A DNA stretch of 64,000 bases, from contig CM017561.1 in assembly GCA_007844125.1 (NCBI GenBank), positions 25,029,479 through 25,093,478 of the forward strand, read 5' to 3'. The stretch is from Sinonovacula constricta (Eukaryota; Mollusca; Bivalvia; Cardiida; Solecurtidae). This document shows positions 36,601-48,460 of this stretch, piece by piece. A program made the position numbers and the translations under genes. The first letter of the stretch is position 1; each line of letters opens with the position of its first letter. The notes under the pieces were generated by a model. That model was not told where the DNA came from. It ran no database searches and saw only the letters and a program-made list of their open reading frames with translations.

Positions 36601-38642
36601 TCAAGTTGAGTTTCCAGTCACTATAAAGTGTTTTCTGGTCAGCTATTTGAATGATAAATAATAAGCTTTGATATTAAACTCTAAAAGCTTTTGTCATAGT
36701 GTTTGTTGTTGTCATATTTAACTGTTATTGGTGACCAAGTGTGTATATTACTCCGTGGCCCAAAAAAAAAACTACTGACAAGTGTCAAAAACTACTGATA
36801 AACTACTGTCTGACTACTGATACGGCTTAAAGGGGGTAAACAGGTCTGATATAGGCATGCTTCATGAATAAGAACAAAAGCCAGTTACTGAAAGATGAAA
36901 AAAAAACACACAAAAAAACTTGCTTCCAGAATATTGATTAAACATTGGAAATAAATGTTTATTGGCAATTGATTTCTTATGCTTATCAGTACAGTATATG
37001 TAACTGTCATAAAATGTATGATGCTGTCCTTAATACAGCAGAATGGATGCTTGGATCTCACTGATTGTAATAGTAGAGCTCTAGTTAGTCACAAAGGCTT
37101 TACATCGGTTAATAGAAATAAAGGCTCAGTTGGAATTATCCATGGTAATTCGTAACTTATGATGGTAACTCTATATAAACAATTAACATGAAACAGCAAA
37201 ATGAATGCCCAGAAGATGTACAGAAAGTTGTATTGTTTTCAGATTTTCTGTTTTGTGTTAATTTGCAACAAGATATATCTTTGTCAGAACTTCATTATAG
37301 AGATTGTGTTGTTTTTTCAGGTCTGGAACTGTGTGTCTTGATGTAATCAATCAAGCATGGACTGCCTTATATGGTATGATAAGATTATCTCTTTTTTTTA
37401 TCATAATCCAGTATGGTTTACCATTGTCAGGCGACATTTATATATTACTAACACAACATCTGTTCTTTGCTAACAACTACATACCAATTTAGTGCATGTG
37501 GTCTTGCGGTTAAGGTATTGGACTCGGGTATCGGGTGAAAACCTCAGACCTGGCTGGAGATTTAAGTCCTTGAGCAAGATTATTTTCTACAAATTACTCC
37601 AAATAGTTACTACTTGAGCACTGGTTTAACAAAAAAAAGGGACTATTAATGTGTGTACATAACATTTTAAAGCTATAAATTGAAAGCTATCATTTTTCGA
37701 GTAGCAGATTTTGTAAATGAAATATTTAACCATCAAAAACATTTGTGTAACATGAATTAATAATGCTTTCATATTGATTAAACATTCTCATTAAAAGTAG
37801 CTTAATGTACAGTAAGGCATTTTTTAAATCATAACAAAAAAGTAAAATTAATCTTGTAGATTGCTTAAATAAACATTAGTTTTAGACCTTTCAGAAGAAA
37901 AATATGTTTATTGGTGTATTTCAGACCTGTCCAACATCTTCGAGTCTTTCTTGCCCCAGCTATTAATCTACCCCAACCCAATCGATCCTCTAAATGGTGA
38001 TGCAGCGGCTATGTACCTCCATAAACCAGAAGACTACAAAAAGAAAGTTGCAGGTAACAACTTGTTGTTAAGAATTACATGGTTGTTGGTACAGTTCCAG
38101 ATCAGCTGTGATGTTACAGGAGAATTCGAATCCAGGAGCATGAGTTCATATTATAGAAAAGCCAAACCTTTTAAAAATGGCACTGGTATAGTTTGATATC
38201 AAGAATTCCCACAACTGCTTGCTTCTGTATCAGTATTATGCGACAGATAAAATACTGTGATCTTTTTTTTTTCAACACACCTTCGTATGATAACTGCTCT
38301 TTGTCTTTTCCGAGAGGAATCTGTGTATAACTATATCAATATGACAGCCTAAACAGTTTTGTTCTTGGAACCCTTGAAGGACACTTTGTAGGTAAATTCG
38401 ATTTTAGGGGCTTAACTCCAGGCAATTTTTCCCTATCAGTCTCTGTAGAATCCCTATATTTGCATATATATTTTCATATCTCATTGACACTCATGTTCTA
38501 CTGATGAATCTGTATTTCTTTAGAGTATGTGAAGAAGTATGCAACGGAGGAGGCGCTACGTGAGCAGGAGCACCAGGAATCATCAAGTGAGAGCTCTATG
38601 AGTGACTTTTCTGACGATGAAGTTCAGGACATGGAGCTCTAA
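30574..38642 (+). CDS. UBE2H: UBE2H ubiquitin-conjugating enzyme E2 H (6 exons)
   Basis: E2 enzyme that takes ubiquitin from E1 as a thioester and transfers it to substrates; it works with the CTLH/GID E3 complex in animals and yeast. Exons: 30574-30626, 31965-32041, 32639-32753, 37321-37373, 37925-38053 and 38524-38642. Joined they give 181 aa (human: 183) starting [18 protein letters not shown]. The UBC fold contains FYGPPGTPYEGGVW, HPN at 76-78 and the active cysteine C87 in [13 protein letters not shown]. The acidic Ser-rich C-terminus [18 protein letters not shown] matches the vertebrate tail. All splice sites are GT..AG. Intron 3 (4.6 kb) holds a MITE and a decayed hAT element; intron 1 holds a SINE. 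The 3' UTR follows, with AATAAA at 38959. Confidence 0.96.
31567..31790 (+). repeat. SINE copy in UBE2H intron 1
   Basis: The head GTGGATTAGTGGAAGAGTTG and ACTTGTAACTCCTCTGACTG is followed by the core GGTTCTACCAAGACATTTGT, CTTCCTCCACCACAATAGCC and ATGATCATAATTGG. Same family as 12885 and 60886. Confidence 0.8.
31965..32041 (+). CDS. UBE2H: UBE2H exon 2
   Basis: [16 protein letters not shown] then IVKFYGPPG. Acceptor AAAG, donor GTAAGT, phase 2 in and 1 out. Confidence 0.93.
32639..32753 (+). CDS. UBE2H: UBE2H exon 3
   Basis: [20 protein letters not shown] through FHPNIDE. Contains the HPN motif that precedes the catalytic cysteine. The donor is GTAAGT, phase 2. Confidence 0.94.
33811..34015. 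mobile_element. Short MITE-like element in UBE2H intron 3
   Basis: A 205-bp segment begins CAGGCAT and ends ATGCCTG, with CCGCTAAC and GTTAGCGG related blocks inside each end. A near palindrome GAACGTTAGCAGCTAAC is in the middle. Flanking octamers GTAATTGC and TTTATTGT agree at 5 of 8. Suggestive of a hAT-type MITE. Confidence 0.45.
34417..36848 (+). mobile_element. Decayed hAT DNA transposon
   Basis: Perfect 13-bp terminal inverted repeats CAGACCTGTTTAC / GTAAACAGGTCTG bound a 2.4-kb element, flanked directly by ATATAG on both sides, the core of a probable 8-bp target duplication. Inside, in the gene's sense, are remains of a hAT transposase (see next entry). It sits within UBE2H intron 3. 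Confidence 0.85.
34725..36460 (+). pseudogene. hAT transposase pseudogene
   Basis: The N-terminal part (34725-35170) has a zinc-finger pattern CPLC...H....H around RHVDSKQH and the [20 protein letters not shown] block known from BED-type hAT transposases. A frameshift falls near 34895. The 35585-36010 part has [19 protein letters not shown] and [11 protein letters not shown]. After another frameshift near 35990 come [10 protein letters not shown] and, past an in-frame stop at about 36159, [11 protein letters not shown] and [12 protein letters not shown] of the C-terminal dimerisation domain. The central catalytic part between 35170 and 35585 is missing, so it cannot make an active enzyme. Confidence 0.8.
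37321..37373 (+). CDS. UBE2H: UBE2H exon 4 with active-site cysteine
   Basis: [17 protein letters not shown]. The Cys is the ubiquitin thioester site. It follows acceptor TTTTTTCAG, and the donor is GTATGA. Confidence 0.95.
37495..37610 (+). repeat. Possible diverged SINE head
   Basis: GTGGTCTTGCGGTTAAGGTA with GGACTCG resembles a tRNA A-box region. No intact B box and no acceptor stem, so it is neither a functional tRNA nor clearly the same SINE family. Confidence 0.35.
37925..38053 (+). CDS. UBE2H: UBE2H exon 5
   Basis: [39 protein letters not shown] and KVA, the conserved C-terminal UBC helices. Phase 1-1. Confidence 0.95.
38524..38642 (+). CDS. UBE2H: UBE2H exon 6 and stop
   Basis: [16 protein letters not shown] and the acidic [20 protein letters not shown] tail, with TAA at 38640-38642. 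The Ser/Asp-rich end has CK2-type sites as in vertebrate UBE2H. Confidence 0.95.
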
Positions 38643-38985
38643 CAGAGGCCATGACGACTCATCGAGCCTCGAAATATGTGCTTCTAGACCATGGCAGCAC
38701 CAGCCGGGGACACAAGTGTCATTTGGACACAGCTCTTCTCAACAGAGGCATAGTTTATACCCATGCCCCAGAAATTCTACTCTACATCATGATACAAAAA
38801 CTAAGATTTAAAATTTCTTAACAAATGCTGGGTCGTAATTAATCTTGACAAGTTATTGATTTAAAGATAAGTTTTCGCTGAAAAACTTATATTTGAATCA
38901 TCTGTATTTCAGTTTTGCAATTTATTATATTTGATGCTGAAATTTTAATGTCTTATTAATAAAATAACCACATAGCATGTTTGCT
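38643..38985 (+). other. UBE2H: UBE2H 3' UTR (minimum)
   Basis: Runs from the stop codon to just past AATAAA at 38959-38964. Vertebrate UBE2H has a long 3' UTR, so the transcript may continue into the 30-bp minisatellite. Confidence 0.5.
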
Positions 38986-40204
38986 ATAAAGATTTTTTCA
39001 GTTGTAAGTTAGCTGTGTCTTAAATTGAAAAATAAGTTACAAACATTGTCTTGAGCTGGTACAAGCTAATCTGGTCACTGTATTTGCCAATTCAGTCAAG
39101 ATGGGTTGTTGTCACTTAGGCTCTTCAAATCATATCATCTATAGCAGGTTATTATAACAGATGCATGATAGTCATCATGTACATGGTCTATATACACAAA
39201 TTTGCTAGCTTGGTCATAAATATCTGAAGATAGTAATTGAATTATAAACTCAGCTGCTCATTGAAATAGTTTTTGTTCTGGATGTTTTCTTAAAAGATTG
39301 CTGACAAATTATGTGCTGGTGGCTTAAATTGTATGAATTTAATAACCTGAAAGTATTTGAAGATGTTAAACTGAAATATACTTTTGATTACCTCGATGCA
39401 ATAGTTTTATTGGTAAATATGATTGTTTGTTATTGTAACTCTCCTTTTGTTTTAAAAAAATGTCTATGTGTATTTTCACATGCTCAGGTGTTAAAGGTCT
39501 TTCATTTATTTTTATTAGAGCAGTTTTAAAAAATGCTGCAGTCAACTAAACCAGGTTGGTAGGTCAATAGAGTCTCAAAACAAAAAATTGTCAATCTCAA
39601 ATGATAATAAAAAATCACAAAATTGAAAAGCAGGTACTTAACGTCCTTGTTAGGTATGAGCAAGAGAATCATAATTTGATGCTGGTCAGAAAAATTATCT
39701 TTAATGGGGTTGATATTGTTTCAGTTTTCAATACCTATAGTTCACACCTCATGGCTACTGGTATGTTGAAATAGAAGCTGTTTTTGTCACTTAAACTTCA
39801 GAGATAGTTCTACATTTTTATTAATAATTTTCAAAATCTCTTAAAAACTTTCTATTTGGACTATTCTTAAAGAGCTAATTATATTTAGTTCTTTAAGACA
39901 TCCTGTTGAACGTATATTTACTTTATTTGATTGCTTATATTCCAAAGGGTACTAGACCATGCATATGAAGATTTTGTGTCATATTTTCATTAGTCTTGAT
40001 GTTTTTATGCACCAGGTCTACTGTGCTGGGCCTAACACTGTGACATGATATCAAACGTCATCTTAAATGTGGTCTCAAATCATCATTACATTCTATATAT
40101 GTGCACCTGTGCTGGAAAAAAAATTAACAGCATTTCTACTGTAGCTATAGAATTATTTTATATGTTGTGTCTTAATCTACGATTTGTGTAAATGCATTTT
40201 CAAA

Positions 40205-40905
40205 GTTACCTGGAACCTGTAGATTAAGGAATGGTCAGGTATTCCCTTGTAGATTAAGGAAAGTTCAGGTTTTCCCCTGTAGATTGAGAAAGGGTCAGGT
40301 TTTCCCCTGTAGATTGAGGAAACGTCAGGTTTTCCAAGATAGATTGAGAAAGGGTCAAGTTTTCCAAAGATTGAGAAAGGGTCAGGTTTCCCAAAATAGA
40401 TTGAGGAAAGGTCGGGTTTTCCAAGATAGATTGAAGAAAAGTCGGGTTTTCCAAGATAGATTGAGAAAGGGTCAGGTTTTCCAAGATAGATTGAGGAAAG
40501 GTCATGTTTTCCAAGATAGATTGAGAAAGGGTCAGGTTTTCCAAGATGGATTGTGGAAAGTCAGGTTTTCCAAGATAGATTGAGAAAGGGTCAGGGTTTT
40601 CCAAGATAGATTGAGAAAGGGTCAGGTTTCCAAGATAGATTAAGAAAGGGTCAGGTTTTCCAAGATGGATTGAGAAAAGTCAGGTTTTCCAAGATAGATT
40701 GAGAAAGGATCAGGTTTTTCAAGATAGATTGAGAAAGGGTCAGGTTTCCGAAGATAGATTGAGGAAAGGTCAGGTTTTCCAAGATAGATTGAGAAATGAA
40801 CAGGTTTTCCAAGATAGATTGAGGAAAGGTCAGGTTTCCCTTGTAGATTGAGGAAAGGTCACATTTTCACATATAGATTGAGGAAAGGTTAGGTTTTCCC
40901 ACAAA
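40205..40905 (+). repeat. 30-bp minisatellite downstream of UBE2H
   Basis: About 23 units of CAGGTTTTCCAAGATAGATT GAGAAAGGGT (30 bp), with edge units carrying CCCTTGTAGATT instead. A period divisible by three keeps both strands partly open; the ORFs there are not genes. Confidence 0.95.
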
Positions 40906-40909
40906 CCTC

Positions 40910-43900
40910 CCACCAAGCCAATGTGAAGGTGGACAAAGCAAGTATGGTTATATTCAAGACTTCAAAATGCAAATTTGAAGGAAGACAAAAGTTTGACCAG
41001 GTCATCACATGTCAATAGCCAGCTTTTTAGAGTGACAGGGTCTCTTAATACAGTAGGGATGTTTGTTAAAAAGTCTTAATGATAATTGAAACATCAAAAA
41101 TCATCATTATCCATTTCACATCCGTTAAGTGATTTTTATAAAGTCTGGATGATGAACTTGTGTTATATTCATTTAGCTATAATTCTAAATGGTGAATGTG
41201 AAAACAACCAAGTTGGATGCATGAGTAAATGTCATTGTTAAGCTACCAGTAGTTAAAATGTTTACATTTTTCTATAATTATGTTATAAAGCTTCCTATGT
41301 TGAATGCATGGTGAAATATTTTAAATTATTATATGTTTTATATCCGAACAATTCAACAAAAAATATGATACACAGATTCTACAGAGCAGTTGAACTTTCA
41401 TCCACAAACTAAACACTACAGGTTCAACATTGCCAAGCGTTAAGTAAAAATTACTTGTTTACTTTGATTGCCATGTTAAGGCTACCATTACTTTCTAAAA
41501 TAGTTATTTGACTATAAATAGATATAGCTATAATAGACAAATACCTGTTTAAGTTTTAATAACATATTTACTGCCATTTGTTTTATATTCTTAGTGATTT
41601 GTAACAGCTTTAGTATTCGCATAGAATGTTCAGAAAGCAGTAGCTTTGCCAGGAGCAATGCTGTCTAGTTTACTACGCTTTGTCCCTGCTGGTACAATGT
41701 CCTGTCTTAACAAACACACTTCATGAAAAAAAAAAATGATTCATATATAAATAATGCAGACAACTGTACTCAAATGTAACTTAACTTGTGAACAGTATTT
41801 TTGTGACCAATTTGTATTTTGTTTTCAAATCAAATCTGTCTGATAAACAATTTACTGCTTTTTTTCACTTCATTTTAAATTTTTTAATTCAGTATATAAT
41901 TTTCTTTTGCACATATATACTGATTAATTTTATGTTATTCTATAATGGATTTTTTTGTAAGACAGGACATGCAACCACAATTTAGTTTTTCTGTATGCTG
42001 GGTAAATGGAAAATGATTGAATTCATGCATTAAACATACAATGTCAAAAAGCTGCCACAAGATTTTGGATATTTTTAGCATTGAATTAGTGCATTGTTAA
42101 GACTGTAATAATATATGTATAAATTGAATAGCAGATTTATCAATCATTCGCTTATGCAAGTTTTCATGATATTGTTTTTACCTTCTTTTTTTTATTTCAA
42201 GGTGGGATGACTTAAACATACCCACATAAAGTTCAAAGTAATCAATTGTTTTAGTGCAGTAGAAATAGAACACAAAACAGTGGACATTGTCAATGATGAC
42301 CATATAAAAATATTGATTTTTGAAAATAAATTTGTAAAAAAAAAAAAAAAATATGTAAAATTTACATTTGACTGATTTGTATAAGTTATTTTTTGTAAAG
42401 TATTTCATAAAGAATTTGTTCCTCCCTTCAAGATGTTTTTTCATTAAATGTTAAGTATTTGTTTGACTTGATGGTATAGCTCTTGTTTAAAGTATGGAGT
42501 GTCTCTCATACTAGTTCGTCTGGTTACTTGGAGAAGAAGAGTACTATTATAGAGCTAATATATAGTATGATTGTATGCAAGTTGTTGTTTTGCAGGTGAT
42601 TGGGGTCTTGTTTTTATTGTTTGTCGATGAAAAGCACTTTTTCACAAAATAACAATGTTCTTGTTTCAAAAATGCCAATGTCAAAATACAGCAGCTGCGA
42701 TAAAAATGGTTAATATTGTATCTATTTTTTCAAAGAACATAAGAAAGATTCTGTTGATTGAAAGTAAATAATCCATTGTAAACATTTTTCACCTTATACC
42801 CAAATTGAGGATACTGTTAAGAATTAATGCTTATATACACACAAAAATGAGGCATTTTAAAAAAATTAAGACTTCAGGCTGGACTGAAATATAAGATTTT
42901 CGGGTCAGATAAATAATTTTTTTTGAGAAATGGGGTGTTCTCTTCAGGGATGGGAAAAAGTAGCACTGATACGAATGTTCATGAAGTTGATTGAATGCAA
43001 GATCAGTTGAGAGCTGACTGAGTGCGGCTGTTGGAGTATAATTTTGTTCATGACTTGTTATTTCATTTTGATACATGTACTATGTCTTTAAAAGTTTTAT
43101 CCATATTTTTAAAAATTTTATTTTGTACTTGTGTGAGAGGGGAGGAAGCCATGACTCTCACACGTGATTAAACGCCCCGTGATAGATAGACGGTTAAAGG
43201 GACATCACTCCAGAGTAAATGCTTTTGATTAGTCAATAGAGGGAAGCAACTCCTGAGTGTTTCAAACATATGCACAACTTCATTAGTCGCTTGCAACCAT
43301 TTGATTAAGGTCAGCATTGACAGTGTATTTTGTGCCACCTTTTAGATGTATACACTGTTGTATTTTATATGGTAGGATTTTGTGTGCTACAAGCAGTCCC
43401 AAGTTGGAAAATTTGTTACACTTAAAGTTGTCAAAACCAACCAGCTCTTTGCTGCTAAGTTTCTAGAAATACACCTAATAATCTGTACTTATAATTGATG
43501 GCAAGTGTTTACTACATGTATAGGTTATGTAAAAATGTAGGTGGCAAAGAATAACTGCCATGCCTTATTGAATTGCATCGTACACAAAATCCTGTATCAT
43601 CTAATTTTGTGGTACATCTCTAGGCGACACTCAGGAGTCCCTATCTATACCTGTATGATCTGGACAGCTCTTATCTGGAGTTTTGTAACCATTTTACATA
43701 GATTGCAGTGAATGTCCTGTTACAGGAAATTATTAAATCTTATTAAATCTATCTCCTGTAAATAGTGGTCAAGGAATATTGAAAATGTGTATGTTGATAT
43801 TTTGCCCATTAACCATTTTGTTTTGTTTTCATTCAATTTTTTTCTGTTCATTCAATTATTGTTTCTAAACCTGTGTGTAAATACTGTGAAGTATTGAAGT

Positions 43901-45120
43901 TTCCCTGTTTCCCTGAGTTACTTTGGTATAATATAAGTTGGCAAGAAGCTATAGTTTATCTGTGTCAGTACTGTTGATGGTTACAGTTGTAATTGCATTC
44001 TTTACTACATGCCTACCATATTTATAAATGGATATATGCTGATATTTTAAAAATAGTTGTTGTTTTTCAAAGCTAAGCAGTCTTAGAACTTGTGTTCAAG
44101 AATCTACTATTGATATTTTGTTTCACAATGTCGCAAACGATAAGTGTACAATAAGAAAGTCAAATAAAGAAATGCAAAAGTGACGCATTACTAACAAGTA
44201 ACAACCCCATTTAATTTGTTACTTCATCAATTGCTTCATCTTTGTGATCAACATGAGATTTTAACCAAATGTGCTTCCAATAAAAACGTAAAATGATCGT
44301 TTAAATCCTGTTTCTAAGTGCTTAAATATTATTTACTTTTGCTAAAAGTAAAAAGTTTATCACCGTATTTTTAAAACAATAACATTGTTTGCACATAATA
44401 AGTACTAATATTTTGTATAATGCAAGTTCCAGATTTTAAAAGACAGCATTCATACAAAATGTTCAAGCTTTCATTTTAACTTTTTATTGTATTCTTTTAT
44501 TAATTTTATTTTTTCTAGTTATGTGTTTTCCGTCTTTATTTATAGTGATGTTATACATAGTTTTGTTTCCAACAGGCTTAGTTATGATTTAAATTTTAAA
44601 CTAATTTTCTTGGATCTGTAGGAACTCGATGAATTACAAATAAAAAATCTAAACTATTAACAATATAAAATTTTAACAAGTCATCCTATCCGGTGTCTTG
44701 TTGCCTCCTTGTTTTCCTCGTTCCTTGTTTGGAACTTTGAAAGAAAAAAATATGTACAATTTCTAAAAGAATAAACAAAAAGAAAATAGTAGTTTCACTC
44801 CTGTTTGTGAGTCTTCTCTGCAATAGTTTTGCTGTTAGGTGTGGGTTAAATGTTTGTATGCCTGTAATCAGCTTAGACCTTTTCTACTTATCAAGTATGC
44901 CATTGTTATTCATGTATGCTATCTGAATATAAGGATATATATACGTTTTTGTTTGATACATTTTTGTCAGTAAATTACACTTCTAGATTGTATTGGTATT
45001 TTATTTATGTAAATGAACAATAAACATATACAAAAAGAAGCGATTTATTGTGTCTTGCAGTTTCCATGACAACCGTCCACTTTCAATCAACACCCATTCA
45101 TTTTCCCTATTTGTTTGATG
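40910..45120. other. Gene-free AT-rich interval
   Basis: No exon, known domain or well-defined repeat recognised. Several AATAAA occur, for example near 44165, but no coding region to pair with them on either strand. Confidence 0.5.
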
Positions 45121-45123
45121 TTT

Positions 45124-45292
45124 TTCTTGTACACTGGATCTTTCCCATATTTAAAGATGGTATTCAACAATGTGGACCAAGTTATATTTTCTCAAATAAC
45201 CAAAAAAGTCATTGTTTCCTAAAAAGGTCCTGCAAAAAGCTGTTCATTGATGCCCTTGATATGTGAACAGCGAAGCGTAAATAATTACATGT
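45124..45292 (+). repeat. Dispersed repeat R1, copy a
   Basis: Nearly identical to 48461-48632 (TTCTTGTACACTGGAT..., CCATATTTAAAGATGGTATT, CCCTTGATATGTGAACAGCG). Same orientation, 3.2 kb apart. No coding capacity seen. Confidence 0.85.
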
Positions 45293-45505
45293 CATTGCAA
45301 ATAGGTATTTCCCATCTGAGCCACGCTGCAGAGATAGCTATTTTTAAACTAAGAAAACCTCGTGGCAACGAGATAATTTTATATCGTCATTCGGTTAGTC
45401 CGCTCTTACGCTGTTGTCTATTTTTAGCCGAGATCATTGTCATGCTTATACATGTATATAGATTTAAAAAAGAACAACCATTTAGAGTGATTCTTTGTCG
45501 CAATA
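45293..45505 (+). repeat. Dispersed repeat R2, copy a
   Basis: Shares GAGCCACGCTGCA, CTATTTTTAAACTAAGAAAA and CATTTAGAGTGATT with 47365-47575 and, more weakly, with 56395-56610. It abuts R1 copy a. Confidence 0.75.
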
Positions 45506-45589
45506 TGTAGTAGCTAACAATAAAGCAGTGGTATATAATCATCCTACTTTAAAATATGAGTATATGCAGAACTGGGCCGGCATCACAAA

Positions 45590-46527
45590 AGGTGTACCTC
45601 AAGGTTCTATACTCGGTCCCCTACTTTTTAACATTTTTTATAAATGATATATTCTATTTTATTGAGCATGGTACTTTATACAATTATGCTGATGATAACA
45701 CCTTATCTTATGCTGATTATGATTTTGACAATTTAATGTCTATTCTTTCAAATGAAAGTACTATTTTGATTGACTGGTTCAAAATTAACTGCATGCAAGC
45801 TAATCCTGATAAATTTCAGGCTATTGCCACAGGTAATAAAACACATGATATGAAGCCAGTCTTTAATATTGAGTCAGCTGTAATAACGTGTGATGATGTA
45901 GTAAAATTACTGGGGATCGATATAGATTACAAATTAAATTTTAATCAACATATTAAAAATATATGTCGTAAGGCCTCTCAACAACTCAATGTGCTTAAAC
46001 GCATTGGTTGTTTTCTCTCAAAATTGAATGAGCTTACCATTTTTCATACCTTTATTCTTTCAAACTTTAATTTCTGTCCTCTGGCTTGGCATTTCTGCAC
46101 TAAAAGTAATTCTGCTAAATTGGAAAAAATTCAAGAGAGAGCCTTACGATTCATATATGATGACTACAAGGGTACATATGATGAATTATTAGATAGAGCG
46201 AAAGTACCATCACTTAAGATCAGAAGGATGCGTACGATGGCTATTGAATGTTTTAAGATTTTATATAAAATATCACCACCCTGTTTACATGACCTTGTTG
46301 TTTTTAAAAACTCAAATTATAAGTTTAGATACTCCAATATTGTAGACATACCTAGAGTACGAACAACTACATATGGAAAGAAGTCTTTTAAATATGCTGC
46401 TGCTGTTTTATGGAATGACCTACCTGATGAGTTTAGAAAAACCTCCAATTTTAATCAGTTTAAGAACATTATTAAATCTTGGAATGGGAACAACTGTAAA
46501 TGTGCTATATGTGCTGACACCATCTAG
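45590..46527 (+). pseudogene. LINE reverse transcriptase C-terminal part (frameshifted)
   Basis: GVPQGSILGPLLFNIF is in one frame and INDIFYFIEHGTLYNYADDNT in another. One extra T in the run at about 45636-45641 explains the shift. The catalytic YADD is at 45685-45696. Downstream, KLLGIDIDYKLNFNQHI and ERALRFIYDDY through AAAVLWNDLPDEFRK are the conserved thumb and C-terminal blocks of CR1/L2-type elements. Lacking the endonuclease and N-terminal RT, it is inactive. The otherwise open 46-kb frame suggests a fairly recent insertion. Confidence 0.88.
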
Positions 46528-46838
46528 GTCATTATCAAAGTTGTTTTTTTAATTTGCATGTATGCCTTCATGCTGCTACTGCTATTTTTACTATCTACTA
46601 TTTTTTAGTTGCTAATTATCTTATTTTTCATTATAACCTCAAATGTGCTATATTTGCTGACACCATTTTTTTAGTTTGCATGTATGCTTTTATGCTGCTA
46701 CTGCTATTTTTTACTATATACTATATTTTTAGTTGCTATTTATTTATTTTTTCCATTATAACCTCATCTCATCATGTTCTACTAGCCAGTTCTACGTATT
46801 TATGTCTCTTGTATGTCTTTTAAGTTACTTATTTAATG

Positions 46839-47090
46839 GATTAGGATTAGGATTAGGATTAGCCGGCATTTTTGCCGATACTGCGCAGCGACATTTCTAT
46901 CATTACAGCACAGGGGCACTTATGAGGTGCCCAGGGACTGAACCCGGCCGGTCCATTATACTGACACCGACGAGTCAGGCGTAATGCTGTCCCCGTAGCC
47001 CCGAGCGTTAGGAGGGAAGCCACTACTACTAACTTTAAAGTCTTTGGTATGACCCGGCTGGGGTTCGAACCCACGACCTCCCGATCCGCT
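46839..47090 (-). mobile_element. SINE inserted in the LINE 3' UTR
   Basis: Flanked by a perfect 11-bp target duplication CTTATTTAATG (46828-46838 and 47091-47101). On the minus strand it starts AGCGGATCGGGAGG, has the B box GTGGGTTCGAACCCC, and ends in CTAATCCTAATCCTAATCC. The A box is missing or truncated. It differs from the other SINE family in this window. Confidence 0.88.
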
Positions 47091-47210
47091 CTTATTTAAT
47101 GTGCATGCTCTATGATACTGCATTATTTGATACTGTTATATATGTTGGTCAAAAGCACATCAGTGCTTATGTTTTCTTGTTGTGTCTATATATGCCGACT
47201 CTAAATAAAA

Positions 47211-47211
<1 letters not shown>

Positions 47212-47272
<61 letters not shown>
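47212..47272 (+). repeat. (TTA)n microsatellite
   Basis: About 20 uninterrupted TTA units forming the 3' tail of the LINE. Confidence 0.95.
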
Positions 47273-47273
<1 letters not shown>

Positions 47274-47364
47274 AGTAACGCTCTAATTACTCAAAACAGT
47301 GGGGAAAACATGGCTATTTGCATTTGACATAGGCAAACTGTCTATTTGAAAACAGAAGCATAAC

Positions 47365-47575
47365 ATCATTACAAATAAACATCTAATACCTAAGCCACGC
47401 TGCACAGTTACCTATTTTTAAAACTAAGAAAACCACGTGATCCGTATTTTTATATAATCATTTGGGTAATCAGCTCTGACGTCGATGTCTATTTTTAGCA
47501 AAAATCACAATTATGCTTCTTTACAGTTAAAGAAAGAATGTGCATTTAGAGTGATTTATTTCACGATTTCTCCTT
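47365..47575 (+). repeat. Dispersed repeat R2, copy b
   Basis: Diverged direct copy of 45293-45505 (TAAGCCACGCTGCACAG, AAACTAAGAAAACCACGTG, CATTTAGAGTGATTT). Confidence 0.7.
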
Positions 47576-48460
47576 ACAATTTAGACAGTGTTAAAACCGT
47601 CTTTTTGTTAGACTTAGGTCTGACTTTTTTCAGAAATGATGCCCCGATTCCCCGAATCAAGGTCTTCGTGTATTTGATGAAGACAAACTGTCGGACACCA
47701 ACGGCCTTTATTAATTGATACACAGTTTATAGATTTTATCAAATAACTGCACGATAAGTTACCAAATACGTTGCTTAAGACTCTCTGAAGAAAAATAGCG
47801 AAGATCCCAATTAGAGAGGTCCTGTTTGGTGAGTTCGCTCGATTTGGGTGTATCAGCCTAAGAATTAAAACACTAGAGACCTACTCAAGCATTGACAGGC
47901 TGATGGAAAACGTAATCCGGCGGGATACAATGACATATATTTATTTTGTGGATAAAGAATAAGCTGTTAATTCTCCAATTATAGTACAAAACTTGATTTT
48001 CAATGTATGTGCCACAAAGCAACAGGTCGGAGGCCAAGAAACAATGGCCGTTGGCCTTCTTCCGAAAGTTGACGGCGGTAAATCGTCACCTATTATTAAC
48101 TCATACTACGCTTCACTGAGAAGCCTAAACTGGCTTGTCCTTATTTTGTGAAGTTCTGCATTACTTACCTCAATCGATTGCTTTAAGGTCTAGTTTGAAC
48201 AGGTTTAACATATATTTGTTACCATTCAGCACACATGTCGAGACACGAAACTTACCTTTAGGTCTGCACAGATATGCGGTTGTTTTATGTTGTTGTTGTT
48301 TCTTTTGTTGTTTTTTTTGTTTTTGATTTTTCACCACCGCATTCGAATCGACACTTATAAGCGACATTGTCATTAAAGAAGTTTTTTGTCACAAACTACA
48401 GATTAAGTGTTTGAAACATCATGTGAAATTTGTGGGTATATAAGAATCATGGCCTGCTTG

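Larger units (their letters stand above)
45560..47272 (+). mobile_element. CR1/L2-like LINE, 3' half
   Basis: 5'-truncated non-LTR retrotransposon. It begins with reverse-transcriptase motif GVPQGSILGPLLFN (45590-45631), followed by the coding region listed next, a stop at 46525 and a 3' UTR with an internal ~130-140 bp tandem duplication (46498-46768). It ends in AATAAAAG(TTA)n at 47205-47272, a tail style common in CR1/L2 elements. A SINE is inserted in the 3' UTR. Confidence 0.85.

Noticed and set aside
34417..36848. Active transposase gene in UBE2H intron 3
   Set aside because: Frameshifts, an in-frame stop and loss of the catalytic centre make it a fossil.
40254..40604. ORFs on both strands over the 30-bp array
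   Set aside because: Repeat-derived frame openness; no homology.
46554..46984. Small plus-strand ORFs after the LINE stop codon
   Set aside because: Come from the duplicated LINE 3' UTR and the inserted SINE.
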